Assembly: GCF_001683795.1 (NCBI RefSeq)
Contig: NZ_LIGX01000020.1
Location: forward strand, 44,197 to 108,196
From: Neoakkermansia glycaniphila
GTDB lineage: Bacteria > Verrucomicrobiota > Verrucomicrobiia > Verrucomicrobiales > Akkermansiaceae
Direction: 5' to 3'
DNA: 64,000 nucleotides
The notes beneath the pieces were generated by a model. It saw only the letters and a program-made list of their open reading frames with translations. It was not told the origin of the DNA and did no database searches. A program made the position numbers and the translations under genes. This document shows, one piece after another, positions 25,989-34,887 of this stretch (the first letter of the stretch is position 1; each line of letters begins with the position of its first letter).

Positions 25989-27590
25989 TCAAGGCCGTGC
26001 AGGCGATGCTGAGGCGCCGTTCGTTCCCTCCGGCCGGGTGGGTTGCACGGGTGGCTGCTGCGGCTGTGGTTCGGAGGGTTTGTCCGCTGTTCCCGGAATG
26101 GAAGCCGGAACTGGGGAAGGCGTATCCGTTTTTGCCGGATCGGTCTGTTCGGGCTTTCCGTTGCCGGGCTTGTCCACCGGAGGCACCGGAAGAGGTTCGG
26201 GTTTGGGCTTGAGGAGGTCTTCCCACTGGTGGTAGCGGGCCGTTTCGTGAATCCCGCCGATTTCATCGAGGAGTTCGCGGCAGCGGGCATTCAGCCTGTC
26301 GTAGTCGATCGGCCCTTTGTCCGGTTCCGCCGTGCCGGGGAACACGAGGTAACTGGCCGACAAATCGCTCACGGGGCGGCTGTAGATGGTGGCCTTCGGG
26401 TTGACTTCCTTCGCCAGCCGCAGGGAGGCTTCACCCGTTTTATAATGGGGGCCTGCATCGCCGACGATGGCGGGGAACAGGCGGTTCTCATGCACGACGA
26501 CGGCATAATCCCCAGCCTTGGGCGAGAAATCGGAGTTGCTCTGGTTGATGACCCGGAGCGGGATGACGATGAAGGGATCGTATTCGGCAATGAGGTAGCT
26601 CTTGGTCTTCAGGTCGGTGATTTCGAGCTTGAGGGTGCGGATGCGTTCCTGAAGAGCCGTGCGGCTGGTTCCTGTCGCCTTCTTCAGAGAAGCCTCGGCG
26701 GTTTTCAGCTTGCTTTCCCATGAGGCGAGCAGCGGGTTCGGTTGCTTGGTGCGCTTTTTCCAGGCGTAGGTCGTAAAGGGCTGGTAGGTCGAACTGTTCA
26801 CGATGGCGTCCGGCATCTTGGGCAGGCGGTCGCCGTCCGTACCGTCGGATACGACATCCATGTCCGACTGGAGCCAGAGCACCTTGCGGCGGGTCTGCGG
26901 ATGGGTGATCTCGAGGATGGTATCGGTGTCGTAGAAGTTGTGGCGGTCGATGATCTTGAGCAGGGACGACGCGCTGTTGCGGATGCGGTTTTCCTTGTTC
27001 TGGTAGAGCTGGTTGTAATACGGGGATGTCTGTGCTCCGGCAAGGAGGGCGTCGTATTCCTTCAGCACATTCGGCAGTTCCGGGTTGGCGAGCTTGAGGT
27101 CTTCGCCCTTGGCGGCCTTGGGTACGACGATGTCGAGCGAGAAGGTGGCGCGGTAGTTTTCGGGTTTCTTGCGGTCGCGCGTGGCCGTCGTGCCGGGGAT
27201 GAAGTTGACCTTGGTTTTCAGGTTGATGCCGCGAATGAGTTCGGTCACGTTGACGAACTCCCCGGTCGATATCTTCTGGGGCAGCGCAGGAGGGAAGGGC
27301 GGCAGGACGATGGCCGGCATGGTGAAGTTGGCCTGCGGCTTCCACGGGGTCACGCTGCCTGCGGGTATGCGGTGGACGAGGGGCTTGTCCGGCTGTTCGG
27401 AGGGGTGGCCTTCGGAAGGCCGGTCGCCCGGTTCGTCCGAAAGCGGTGTGGAGACGGCGCCGTCATCCTCCGGCAAGCCTTGCAAGGCGCGGACGAGCTG
27501 GGCGGGATAGGGCGTATACAGGGAACCGGCAGCCAGCAGGGCGGCTCCGCCGATGAGCCAGACGAGAGGGGATGGTTTTCTTGGCGGCAT
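25989..27590 (-). CDS. GH75-like (chitosanase family) exported protein
   Basis: 533 residues. One N-terminal helix (PLVWLIGGAALLAAGSLY) anchors or exports the protein. A Pro/Glu-rich linker follows to about residue 85. The central region shows the GH75 pattern: VLWLQSDMDVVSDGTDGDRLPKMP near 245, a YDPFIVIPLRVI block near 350, then GDYAVVVHENRLFPAIVGDAG and YKTGEASLRLAKEV. GH75 enzymes are endo-chitosanases, best known from fungi. The last 80 residues are a Pro/Lys-rich tail of low complexity. A coiled segment (SKLKTAEASLKKATGTSR) interrupts the domain. The true substrate is uncertain. It starts 4 bp after the SDR gene, so they are likely cotranscribed. Confidence 0.6.
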   Translation of the reverse strand: MPPRKPSPLVWLIGGAALLAAGSLYTPYPAQLVRALQGLPEDDGAVSTPLSDEPGDRPSEGHPSEQPDKPLVHRIPAGSVTPWKPQANFTMPAIVLPPFPPALPQKISTGEFVNVTELIRGINLKTKVNFIPGTTATRDRKKPENYRATFSLDIVVPKAAKGEDLKLANPELPNVLKEYDALLAGAQTSPYYNQLYQNKENRIRNSASSLLKIIDRHNFYDTDTILEITHPQTRRKVLWLQSDMDVVSDGTDGDRLPKMPDAIVNSSTYQPFTTYAWKKRTKQPNPLLASWESKLKTAEASLKKATGTSRTALQERIRTLKLEITDLKTKSYLIAEYDPFIVIPLRVINQSNSDFSPKAGDYAVVVHENRLFPAIVGDAGPHYKTGEASLRLAKEVNPKATIYSRPVSDLSASYLVFPGTAEPDKGPIDYDRLNARCRELLDEIGGIHETARYHQWEDLLKPKPEPLPVPPVDKPGNGKPEQTDPAKTDTPSPVPASIPGTADKPSEPQPQQPPVQPTRPEGTNGASASPARP

Positions 27591-27594
27591 GGGG

Positions 27595-28401
27595 TCAGGT
27601 ATCGGAAGAGATTTTGCGGGGGCGCAGGCCCATGACCATGCGTATGACGGGCAGGGGCATCATGCGAAGCAGGAAGGAAAGGCAGGTGATCTTGAAGGAG
27701 GGGTAGACGCAGGCCTTGCGGCGGGAAATACCGCGCAGGGCGGCGGTGATGACTGTCTCGACATCCGTATCGAAGAGGTCTTTGCCCGGCGTCATGTTCC
27801 CGGTGAATCCTTCGCGGCGCGCCACGGCACCGAATTCCGTATGCACGGGGCCGGGGCATACGGCGAGTACGCCGACGCCGGAAGATTTCAATTCCAACCG
27901 CAGAGCTTCGGAGAAGGAGGAGACGTAGGCCTTGGAAGCGGCGTAAATGGCGAAATCCGGAATGGGAAGCAGGGCGCCGAGGGAACTGATGTTGATGATG
28001 TCGCCCCCGTGGGCGGCCAGCGCCGGAGCCAAGGCACGGCACATCTCCGTGAGGGCGCAGATGTTGACTTCGAGCATCTGGCGGTTCCGTGCGGTATCGG
28101 ATGAGGCGAGTTCGCCGTAGTCGCCCAGTCCCGCATTGTTGATGAGCAGGGTGCGGGCCGGAGAAAGCCGCATCAGGCAGTCGATCATATTTTGCCGTTC
28201 TTCCGGCCGGGAGAGGTCGCAGGCGCGGATGTCCACCGCAAGATTGCCGTATTTCCCCGCCAGCTCATGAGCCAAAGTTTCCATCCGGTCGCGGCGTCGG
28301 GCGATCAGCACGAGTTCGCGCACATCGGGGGCCAGTCGGCGGGCAAACGCCGCGCCGAATCCGGACGAGGCTCCGGTAATGATGACCCGCTGATAATTCA
28401 T
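27595..28401 (-). CDS. Short-chain dehydrogenase/reductase (SDR)
   Basis: 268 residues from ATG 28401 (MNYQRVIITGAS). Longer readings of the frame run into the intergenic terminator and icd. The Rossmann motif TGASSGFG, the NNAG motif (LLINNAGLGDYG), the active-site Ser (INISSLGALLP) and YAASKAY are all present. A hydrophobic C-terminus suggests membrane association. NADP-dependent reduction of an acyl or sterol-like carbonyl is possible but the substrate cannot be named. Confidence 0.88.
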   Translation of the reverse strand: MNYQRVIITGASSGFGAAFARRLAPDVRELVLIARRRDRMETLAHELAGKYGNLAVDIRACDLSRPEERQNMIDCLMRLSPARTLLINNAGLGDYGELASSDTARNRQMLEVNICALTEMCRALAPALAAHGGDIINISSLGALLPIPDFAIYAASKAYVSSFSEALRLELKSSGVGVLAVCPGPVHTEFGAVARREGFTGNMTPGKDLFDTDVETVITAALRGISRRKACVYPSFKITCLSFLLRMMPLPVIRMVMGLRPRKISSDT

Positions 28402-28474
28402 AGCCGGGATTCTGGCAGAAACAGGATTCATGTTCAAGCACTCAGTGCGTCTCGACCGCTCTCTTTCCATGATG

Positions 28475-28508
28475 AAAAAGGCAGCCGCCCCAGTGGGATG
28501 CGGCTGCC
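28475..28508 (-). terminator. Intrinsic terminator after icd
   Basis: GGCAGCCGC and GCGGCTGCC form a 9-bp stem, followed on the minus strand by TTTTT. Confidence 0.85.
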
Positions 28509-28532
28509 GGAAAGGAAGGCGGCGGCGGATCT

Positions 28533-29753
28533 TTACAGATTGGCGATCAGCGCATCGGCGAAGGCGGAGCATTTCAGCTCGCGGGAGCCGGGGATCATTT
28601 CCGCCAGGTCGAAGGTGACGGTCTTGTCCGCAATCGTCCTGTTCAGAGCGGAGATGATGAGATCGGCAGCTTCGGTCCAGCCCATGTAGCGGAGCATCAT
28701 TTCCGCCGAGAGCAGCACGGAGGAGGGGTTGGCCTTGTCCTTGCCCGCCAGCATCGGAGCCGTGCCGTGCGTCGCTTCGAAGACGGCATGCCCGGTGTGG
28801 TAGTTGATGTTGCCGCCGGGGGCGATGCCGATGCCGCCGACCTGCGCCGCGAGGGCGTCGGAGATGTAGTCTCCGTTCAGATTCAGCGTGGCGACCACAT
28901 CGAACTTCTGCGGGTGGAGCAGTATTTCCTGAAGGAAGGCATCGGCGATGCAATCCTTGATGACGAGGCCGTTGGGCAGGCGGAGCCACGGTCCCTTGTC
29001 GATGGGCTGGGCGCCGAATTCGCGTTTGGCGAGGTCGTAGCCCCAGTCGCGGAATCCGCCTTCGGTGAATTTCATGATGTTGCCCTTGTGGACGAGCGTG
29101 ACGCTCTTGCGGCCGTCGGCAATGGCGTATTCGATGGCGGAGCGGACGAGGCGTTCCGTCCCTTCGCGGGAAACGGGCTTGATGCCGTAGCTCGACGTTT
29201 CCGGGAAGCGCACTTTGGAGGCGCGGGCCGGGAAGGCCTGCTTGAGCCATTCGTAGAAGGCTTTGGCATCTTCCGTACCGTTCTGGAACTCGATCCCGGC
29301 GTAAATGTCTTCCGTGTTTTCGCGGAAAATGACCATGTCCACCTTTTCGGGATGCTTCACGGGAGTTTCGATGCCTTCGAAGTAGCGCACGGGGCGCAGG
29401 CAGCAGAAGAGATCAAGCCCCTGACGCAGGGCGACGTTCAGGCTGCGGATGCCGCCGCCTACGGGTGTGGTCAGCGGACCCTTGATGCCGACGAGGTAGG
29501 TGCGGAAGGCATCCATCGTTTCATCCGGCAGCCATGTGCCGAGCTGGTCGAAGGATTTCTGTCCGGCCAGCACTTCCTTCCAGACGATGGAGCGGCTTCC
29601 CCGGTAGGCTTTGTCCACGCAGGCGTCGATGACGCGCGATGCGGCATGCCAGATGTCCGGGCCGGAGCCGTCTCCGATGATGAAGGGGATGATGGGATCG
29701 TTCGGGACGCTGAGTCCCGCGGCGGTCATGCTGATGGGTGTTCCTGCACTCAT
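28533..29753 (-). CDS. icd: Isocitrate dehydrogenase, cofactor preference possibly NAD+
   Basis: 406 residues, similar to E. coli Icd (416). Isocitrate and metal motifs are intact: [53 protein letters not shown]. The residues that bind the NADP phosphate in the E. coli enzyme are changed: HGTAPKY is HGTAPML, the V of DKVNP is A, and TYDFER is TFDLAE. This removes Lys344, Tyr345, Tyr391 and Arg395, so NAD+ use is likely. It catalyses the oxidative decarboxylation of isocitrate to 2-oxoglutarate. It follows the pseudokinase gene by 28 bp. Confidence 0.92.
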   Translation of the reverse strand: MSAGTPISMTAAGLSVPNDPIIPFIIGDGSGPDIWHAASRVIDACVDKAYRGSRSIVWKEVLAGQKSFDQLGTWLPDETMDAFRTYLVGIKGPLTTPVGGGIRSLNVALRQGLDLFCCLRPVRYFEGIETPVKHPEKVDMVIFRENTEDIYAGIEFQNGTEDAKAFYEWLKQAFPARASKVRFPETSSYGIKPVSREGTERLVRSAIEYAIADGRKSVTLVHKGNIMKFTEGGFRDWGYDLAKREFGAQPIDKGPWLRLPNGLVIKDCIADAFLQEILLHPQKFDVVATLNLNGDYISDALAAQVGGIGIAPGGNINYHTGHAVFEATHGTAPMLAGKDKANPSSVLLSAEMMLRYMGWTEAADLIISALNRTIADKTVTFDLAEMIPGSRELKCSAFADALIANL

Positions 29754-29781
29754 GTTCTGGTGATGGTCGGTAAGGGGTGAA

Positions 29782-31563
29782 TTATTGCGGAGGGCCGTAG
29801 GCTTCCACTTCGCGAAGGACGATGATGCCTTTCTTGGTCAGCGAAGTGATGCGGATGCTGCGGACGGCGACGGGCTTCGGCAGCGACCACATTTCCCAGC
29901 CTTCGAGGGCGTACCCCTCGGCAAGGAAGTTTTTGCTGATCTTGCGGCCGTCGGCCAGCGTCAGTTCGACGGAGAATTTGGTGAGCTTGCCTGCCTTGGA
30001 ACGGTCGCCGCCGCCGTAGATGACAACGCGGGAGACGAGTTTTACGGCCTCGGCCTTGAAGGTGGCGGACCACCATGCGGGTTTGCCGTCGGCTGGCAGG
30101 GCGACGGAGACGGCGCCATCGTCGGCGGAATTGTTGTTGACGGCGATTTCAGGGCCGTAGGAGGCAGCCGGGGCGAGCGTCGAGCTTTGTTTCAGCAGCA
30201 GCCCTTCGGAGCCGGAGGCCAGCCAGTTGACCATGCCGGAGGGGATGGCGGGCGGCGGCAGGTTCGCATTGCCGTCTTCATCCGTGGCGGAGGGTTCGGC
30301 CTGAGTGTCGGGCCGCTTCGGCTCGGCGGGAGTCGTCGTATCGTCGTCATCCGGCGTATGGGTATCGAAAGGACTGCCGGAGACGTCGTCAGTATCGGTC
30401 GCCGTAGGAGCAGGCGTATCGTCTTCGTGGGAAGGCTCGACAGGTGCGGGATGCGGATGGGTGGCGGTATCGGCCCCTCTTTCCGTTTTTGGTGCGGCAG
30501 CAACCGCCGCTTCTTTTTTGGAAGCGGGGGATTTGTCGCTGAACTTGGCGATGACGGCAGCGGCGCCGAACAGCAATAAAAGCACGAGCACGGGAGCAAG
30601 GTAGAAGGTCGTATTGTCCTTGACCTTCCGACGCTCCAGTTCGCGTTCCATGGGTGAACGGTAGGACGGCACGGAGGAGCCTGCATCGGAACCGGCACGC
30701 AGGACGGGAGCTTCCGGAGCATTGCCTGCCGCCGCAGCGGACAGAAGGCGGTTGCCCGGAGCAGGAGCGTGCTTCGCCATGCGGGATTGCTTGCGCGGTT
30801 CGTACACCTCGTCCGGAAGGTTCAGAGCCATCAGCTTGGAGGCCAGTTCGCTGAGGGAGGAGATGCGGACTTCCGGAGCATCGGCGGTGGCATGTTCCAG
30901 CAGCTGCGCCAGTTCGGGATACGTTTCCACGAAATCGGCAGGCAGATCTTCCGGATCGGTCGGGTCCGGGTAGGGCTTGCCGAGAATCAGCGTCGCCAGC
31001 AGGGAGCCGAGCGTGTAAATGACGGAAGCCGCCGTCGGCTCGTCTTCCGGATGGTTGCGGAGTTCGGGCGCAAGCGTGTAATGGAAGTCCGGGAGTTCCG
31101 GCATGTCCACCAGGCTGAACGAAAGAGTATCCGCCGGGGTGACGAAGATGTTTTCCGGATGCAGGTGGCGGGGCAGGATGTAGCGGCGGCGGGCCAGCTC
31201 CAGCGGAGCGACGGCGCCTACGATATAACGCAGGGCGGAACGCATGGGGCAGGGGCCTTTTCCCATCAGGGAAGCGAGCGTTTCGCCGTCCGGATACTTG
31301 ATGATGGCGTAGATGTATTCCCCGGCCTTGCCGCAGTCGTACACCGGGAGCAGGGCTTCGTGGCGCACGTCGTGTACGGCTCCGGCTTTGCCCAGCCATT
31401 TCTCCCCGTCGGAGTCGCGGGCGACGATGGCGATCAGTACATCCGTATTGTCTTCGCGGGAAACGGCCTTGTACAGACACCCCAGAGGAGACCCCTGGAG
31501 AATCGTCAGGAAATTGTATTCATACAATGTAGCATTGAGCTCCTTGATGCTGGGAGGTGTCAT
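29782..31563 (-). CDS. Membrane-anchored pseudokinase with C-terminal discoidin-like domain
   Basis: 593 residues. Residues 15-270 have the layout of a Ser/Thr protein kinase, but the key residues are gone. The VAIK lysine is missing ([11 protein letters not shown]), the HRDxKPEN loop reads PRHLHPENI with His for Asp, and the DFG site reads VDMPE. A helix at about 327-345 ([20 protein letters not shown]) crosses the membrane. A long acidic Thr/Pro/Asp linker follows, then a C-terminal F5/8-type C (discoidin) beta-sandwich from about 470 ([18 protein letters not shown]). The fold suggests a signalling scaffold that binds carbohydrate or envelope ligands outside and partners inside; this is inference. 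Confidence 0.78.
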   Translation of the reverse strand: MTPPSIKELNATLYEYNFLTILQGSPLGCLYKAVSREDNTDVLIAIVARDSDGEKWLGKAGAVHDVRHEALLPVYDCGKAGEYIYAIIKYPDGETLASLMGKGPCPMRSALRYIVGAVAPLELARRRYILPRHLHPENIFVTPADTLSFSLVDMPELPDFHYTLAPELRNHPEDEPTAASVIYTLGSLLATLILGKPYPDPTDPEDLPADFVETYPELAQLLEHATADAPEVRISSLSELASKLMALNLPDEVYEPRKQSRMAKHAPAPGNRLLSAAAAGNAPEAPVLRAGSDAGSSVPSYRSPMERELERRKVKDNTTFYLAPVLVLLLLFGAAAVIAKFSDKSPASKKEAAVAAAPKTERGADTATHPHPAPVEPSHEDDTPAPTATDTDDVSGSPFDTHTPDDDDTTTPAEPKRPDTQAEPSATDEDGNANLPPPAIPSGMVNWLASGSEGLLLKQSSTLAPAASYGPEIAVNNNSADDGAVSVALPADGKPAWWSATFKAEAVKLVSRVVIYGGGDRSKAGKLTKFSVELTLADGRKISKNFLAEGYALEGWEMWSLPKPVAVRSIRITSLTKKGIIVLREVEAYGPPQ

Positions 31564-31636
31564 AATAAGCCGGAGGAAAAAATAGTAACGGAGGGAACTA
31601 TATCAGAGAGAAAACGGGACGACAAGATGAAAACTC

Positions 31637-32863
31637 TCACCGCAGCATGTTCAGAGCGCGTTCGACGGCTCCGAGCGTCTTCTCCACCTCCTGTACGGAA
31701 TTATACATGGCGAACGAAAAACGCGTCGTTCCCGTGATGCCGAGAGCCTGCATCAGCGGCTGCCCGCAGTGGTGCCCCGTCCGCACGGCAATGCCCATCT
31801 GGTCCAGCAGCGTGCCGAGATCGTAGTGATGAACACCCGGCACGACGACGGAAACCAGCGAGCCGCGGTCTTCGTCCCCTCCAAGTACGCGCATGCCGTC
31901 CATGGAACGCAGGCCTTCCAGCAGGCGGCGCGTCAGCCCGGCTTCATGGCTCTCGATGCCATCCATGCCGACGGAGCGCACGAAGCGCAGCGCCGCCGCG
32001 AGGGCGATCGCCCCTTCGATATTGGGCGTGCCGGCCTCGTATTTGAACGGAAGATCGTTGTAGGTCGTCTTCTCGAACGTCACCTCGCGTATCATCTCGC
32101 CGCCTCCCAGCCACGGGGGAAGCTCCCTCAACAGGTCTTCGCGCCCCCAGAGGACGCCGATGCCCGTCGGAGCATAAACCTTGTGGCCGGAAAAGGCATA
32201 GAAATCGCATCCGAGTTCGACCACATCCACTTCCATGTGCCCGGTGGATTGAGCGCCGTCGATCAGCACCAGCGTGTCCGCATGCTGTTCATGCGCCATG
32301 CGGGCGATCTCCCGCACGGGAAGCACAAGGCCGAGAGCATTGGAAATATAGGGAACGGAAACGATGCGGGTCCGGGGGGAAAGCATGCGGGCATAGGCCT
32401 CCATATCGAACCGAAGACCTTCCGTCAAAGGAACCACGCGCAGCACGGCGCCCGTGCGCTGGCACAGCATCTGCCACGGCACGATGTTGGCATGGTGGGA
32501 ATCGGTGCTGATCACGATCTCGTCCCCCTGGCGTATTCTGCCGGACAGCCCGAGAATCTCCGCCGCCATATTGATGCTCATCGTACAGCCGGAGGTGAAG
32601 AGGACGCTATCCGCATCCGGCGCATGCAGGAACTCCGCCACAGTCTTCCGCGCCTCTTCATGGGCTTCCGTGGCAAGCTGGCTCAGGTAGTGCGCGCCGC
32701 GGTGGATATTGGAATTGACGGTTTCGTAATACTGCCGCGAAGCTTCCAGAACCTCGACGGGTTTCTGGGTCGTCGCCGCATTATCCAGATAAATGAGCGG
32801 CTTCCCATGCACGGTGGATCGGAGAATGGGGAATCTGCTGCGGATGGCGTCGATATTCAGCAT
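31637..32863 (-). CDS. sufS: Cysteine desulfurase SufS
   Basis: 408 residues from ATG 32863. PLP-binding Lys lies in FYAFSGHKVYAPTG. The catalytic Cys is in RTGHHCGQPLM, the form typical of group II (SufS/CsdA) desulfurases. YLDNAATTQKP and VNSNIHRGAHYLS match the N-terminal family signature. It releases sulfur from cysteine and should feed SufB. No SufE or SufU is adjacent, and sufS lies about 19 kb from the sufCBD run. Confidence 0.95.
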   Translation of the reverse strand: MLNIDAIRSRFPILRSTVHGKPLIYLDNAATTQKPVEVLEASRQYYETVNSNIHRGAHYLSQLATEAHEEARKTVAEFLHAPDADSVLFTSGCTMSINMAAEILGLSGRIRQGDEIVISTDSHHANIVPWQMLCQRTGAVLRVVPLTEGLRFDMEAYARMLSPRTRIVSVPYISNALGLVLPVREIARMAHEQHADTLVLIDGAQSTGHMEVDVVELGCDFYAFSGHKVYAPTGIGVLWGREDLLRELPPWLGGGEMIREVTFEKTTYNDLPFKYEAGTPNIEGAIALAAALRFVRSVGMDGIESHEAGLTRRLLEGLRSMDGMRVLGGDEDRGSLVSVVVPGVHHYDLGTLLDQMGIAVRTGHHCGQPLMQALGITGTTRFSFAMYNSVQEVEKTLGAVERALNMLR

Positions 32864-33012
32864 GGCTTGTCTGGATGTTCCGGCGGAGTATGGCACAGCC
32901 GGAGGGGGCAGGCAAGAGCAGGGCGTGTCAGAATCGGCCATCCCGGCCGCACCGAATTCGCGTACGTGAAGGGAATGACTCACAAAGTCGCGCGGTGTAC
33001 GACGTTTCTTTC

Positions 33013-33041
33013 TTGCGCTGCCTGTCGGGAAAGTGTAGATT
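33013..33041 (+). promoter_or_regulatory. Candidate sigma-70 promoter of the PpiD-like gene
   Basis: TTGCGC and TAGATT are 17 bp apart; predicted leader about 45 nt. Confidence 0.4.
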
Positions 33042-33093
33042 CATGCACCCGCTTGATTGATTCCGGCGGGGCGTTTTTCACAGACCAAATACT

Positions 33094-34818
33094 ATGCTTG
33101 AATTTATCCGTAAAAACTCGTGGATCGCTCTCGCTGCGATTGCAGCCATCCTGATCGGGTTCCTGTTGATGGACTATGCCGGCAAAAATGTCATGGGTTC
33201 CGACCGTTTCGCCTCGGTCAATGAGACCAATTACAGCTATGCGGACCAGGTCGAATTGGGCGAGAACGGCCTGCGCATGCTCGGAATGCTGTCTTCGGAA
33301 TGCCAACGGCACCATGCCGGCATGCTTGCACAGTTCGATACGAACAAGGACGGACAGCTCGACGACAAGGAACGCGCCGCCATGGGGCCGGCCAACGAAA
33401 CAGCCCTCCAGCGGAATCTTGAAGCAGTCGTATTTTTGAATCAGCTTTACCAAATGTGGGCGGGTATCGGCCCCAACAATAGCAAGGAAGATACGAAAGC
33501 GATGACCAATCGCATCATCGTCCGGGAAGAAGCGAAAAAATACGGTGTCTATCCCGACAAGAAGCAGACCGATACATTTATTGAAAACCTCGCTGCATTC
33601 CAGAACGGCAGCGGCGACTTCGATGCGGAAGCCTACATGCAGTTCATCGGCAAAAAGGATGGAAACATCAATAAGGAGCGCGAAGCCGCCTTCCACTCTC
33701 TCGTGGCCGACATCATCGCATGGAACGCCCTGCAGGCCATCCTCGTGGACGACCTCAAGATCAATGAAGCCATCGAAGGCAAAATGCTGGATATCAACCA
33801 GCAGACCTTCGACCTGAGCACCGCCAGACTTCATCGCGCGAAATATGCTCCCTCCACCGATCCGTCCGAAGAAGATGTCAAGGCATTCTGGGAACAGAAC
33901 AAGGGCAAATACCTCAGCAAGGAACGCCGCGGAGTTACCCTCTTCACTCTCACTCCGGCTGAAAACGTCAAGAACGACGACAACTTCCGCGCAGATATCG
34001 AAGAACTTTACGAAACCGTCATGGAAGCCAACGGCCGCGCCGTCGTCAAACAGTTGGAAACCGCATCCACCAGAGCCGGCAGCGAATTCATCGTCAAGGA
34101 AGAAACCTATCCTCTCGCCGCCCGTGACCAGATGGCTGCCGGACTCGCCACTCCCATCGTAGGAGCCGATCAAGGTATCGAAACCATCGCCGATGCTGCC
34201 TTTACTGTAGAAGACGCACCTGCGCCCGCAGTTTACGAACAGCGCAAGGAAGCAGGCAAAGCGGACTCCGAAATCAAAGCCGGACAGATGCGCGGCGTAT
34301 ACAGCACGAAAGACGGAAAATACGCCATCATACGCGTCAACACCATCGAAAAGCCTACCGAACTTCCGTATGAAGAAGCCCGTGCATCCGCTTTGGCCGA
34401 CCTGAAGACGAAGCTCACCAGCGATAAACTGCACCAGACGGCCCAGGAACTTTTCGCCCGCATGGAAAAGGAAGATTCCCTGGACAAGGCTTTCACCATT
34501 GCCAAGGAAGTGGGCGCTGAAGTCGCCACGATCGACAAGTTTACCGGCGAAATGGAAAATGCGCCTGCAGCCCTGCTCAATGCCGGAGAGGCGCTTCTCA
34601 CGACGGATACCGGAAAACTGGCACCTATCATGGAAGACAAGGACGGCATCCTGCTCGTCGGCATCCGCAAGCGCAGTGTCGAAGACGGCCCACAGCAGGC
34701 GGCCATCCGTACTGGTTACTACTTTCCGCAGCTGGAAAACATACACCGCAGCGAAATCATGACAGACTGGCTGCTGCAATGCTATGTCAAGTACAAGGTA
34801 CAGGTAGCCCAGCACTGA
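33094..34818 (+). CDS. SurA/PpiD-like periplasmic folding factor with EF-hand-like loop
   Basis: 574 residues. One N-terminal helix (SWIALAAIAAILIGFLLMDYAG) anchors it to the inner membrane with the rest in the periplasm, as in PpiD. The SurA_N-like region spans about 40-260. Near residue 84 it holds DTNKDGQLDDKE, a canonical EF-hand calcium loop, which is not part of PpiD in model species. A degenerate parvulin-like part follows (YLSKERRGVTLFTLTP near 272, KAGQMRGVYSTKDGKYAIIRV near 390). Catalytic PPIase residues cannot be confirmed. It likely helps fold exported proteins. It ends in a strong terminator. Confidence 0.75.
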   Translation: MLEFIRKNSWIALAAIAAILIGFLLMDYAGKNVMGSDRFASVNETNYSYADQVELGENGLRMLGMLSSECQRHHAGMLAQFDTNKDGQLDDKERAAMGPANETALQRNLEAVVFLNQLYQMWAGIGPNNSKEDTKAMTNRIIVREEAKKYGVYPDKKQTDTFIENLAAFQNGSGDFDAEAYMQFIGKKDGNINKEREAAFHSLVADIIAWNALQAILVDDLKINEAIEGKMLDINQQTFDLSTARLHRAKYAPSTDPSEEDVKAFWEQNKGKYLSKERRGVTLFTLTPAENVKNDDNFRADIEELYETVMEANGRAVVKQLETASTRAGSEFIVKEETYPLAARDQMAAGLATPIVGADQGIETIADAAFTVEDAPAPAVYEQRKEAGKADSEIKAGQMRGVYSTKDGKYAIIRVNTIEKPTELPYEEARASALADLKTKLTSDKLHQTAQELFARMEKEDSLDKAFTIAKEVGAEVATIDKFTGEMENAPAALLNAGEALLTTDTGKLAPIMEDKDGILLVGIRKRSVEDGPQQAAIRTGYYFPQLENIHRSEIMTDWLLQCYVKYKVQVAQH

Positions 34819-34836
34819 CGACTGCATCAACCCATT

Positions 34837-34868
34837 ACCCCCGGCGGTCAACCCGGGGGTTCTTTTTT
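34837..34868 (+). terminator. Intrinsic terminator after the PpiD-like gene
   Basis: ACCCCCGG and CCGGGGGT arms, followed by TCTTTTTT. The next gene starts 20 bp later. Confidence 0.88.
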
Positions 34869-34887
34869 GTTCCAACGTACTATTTTT

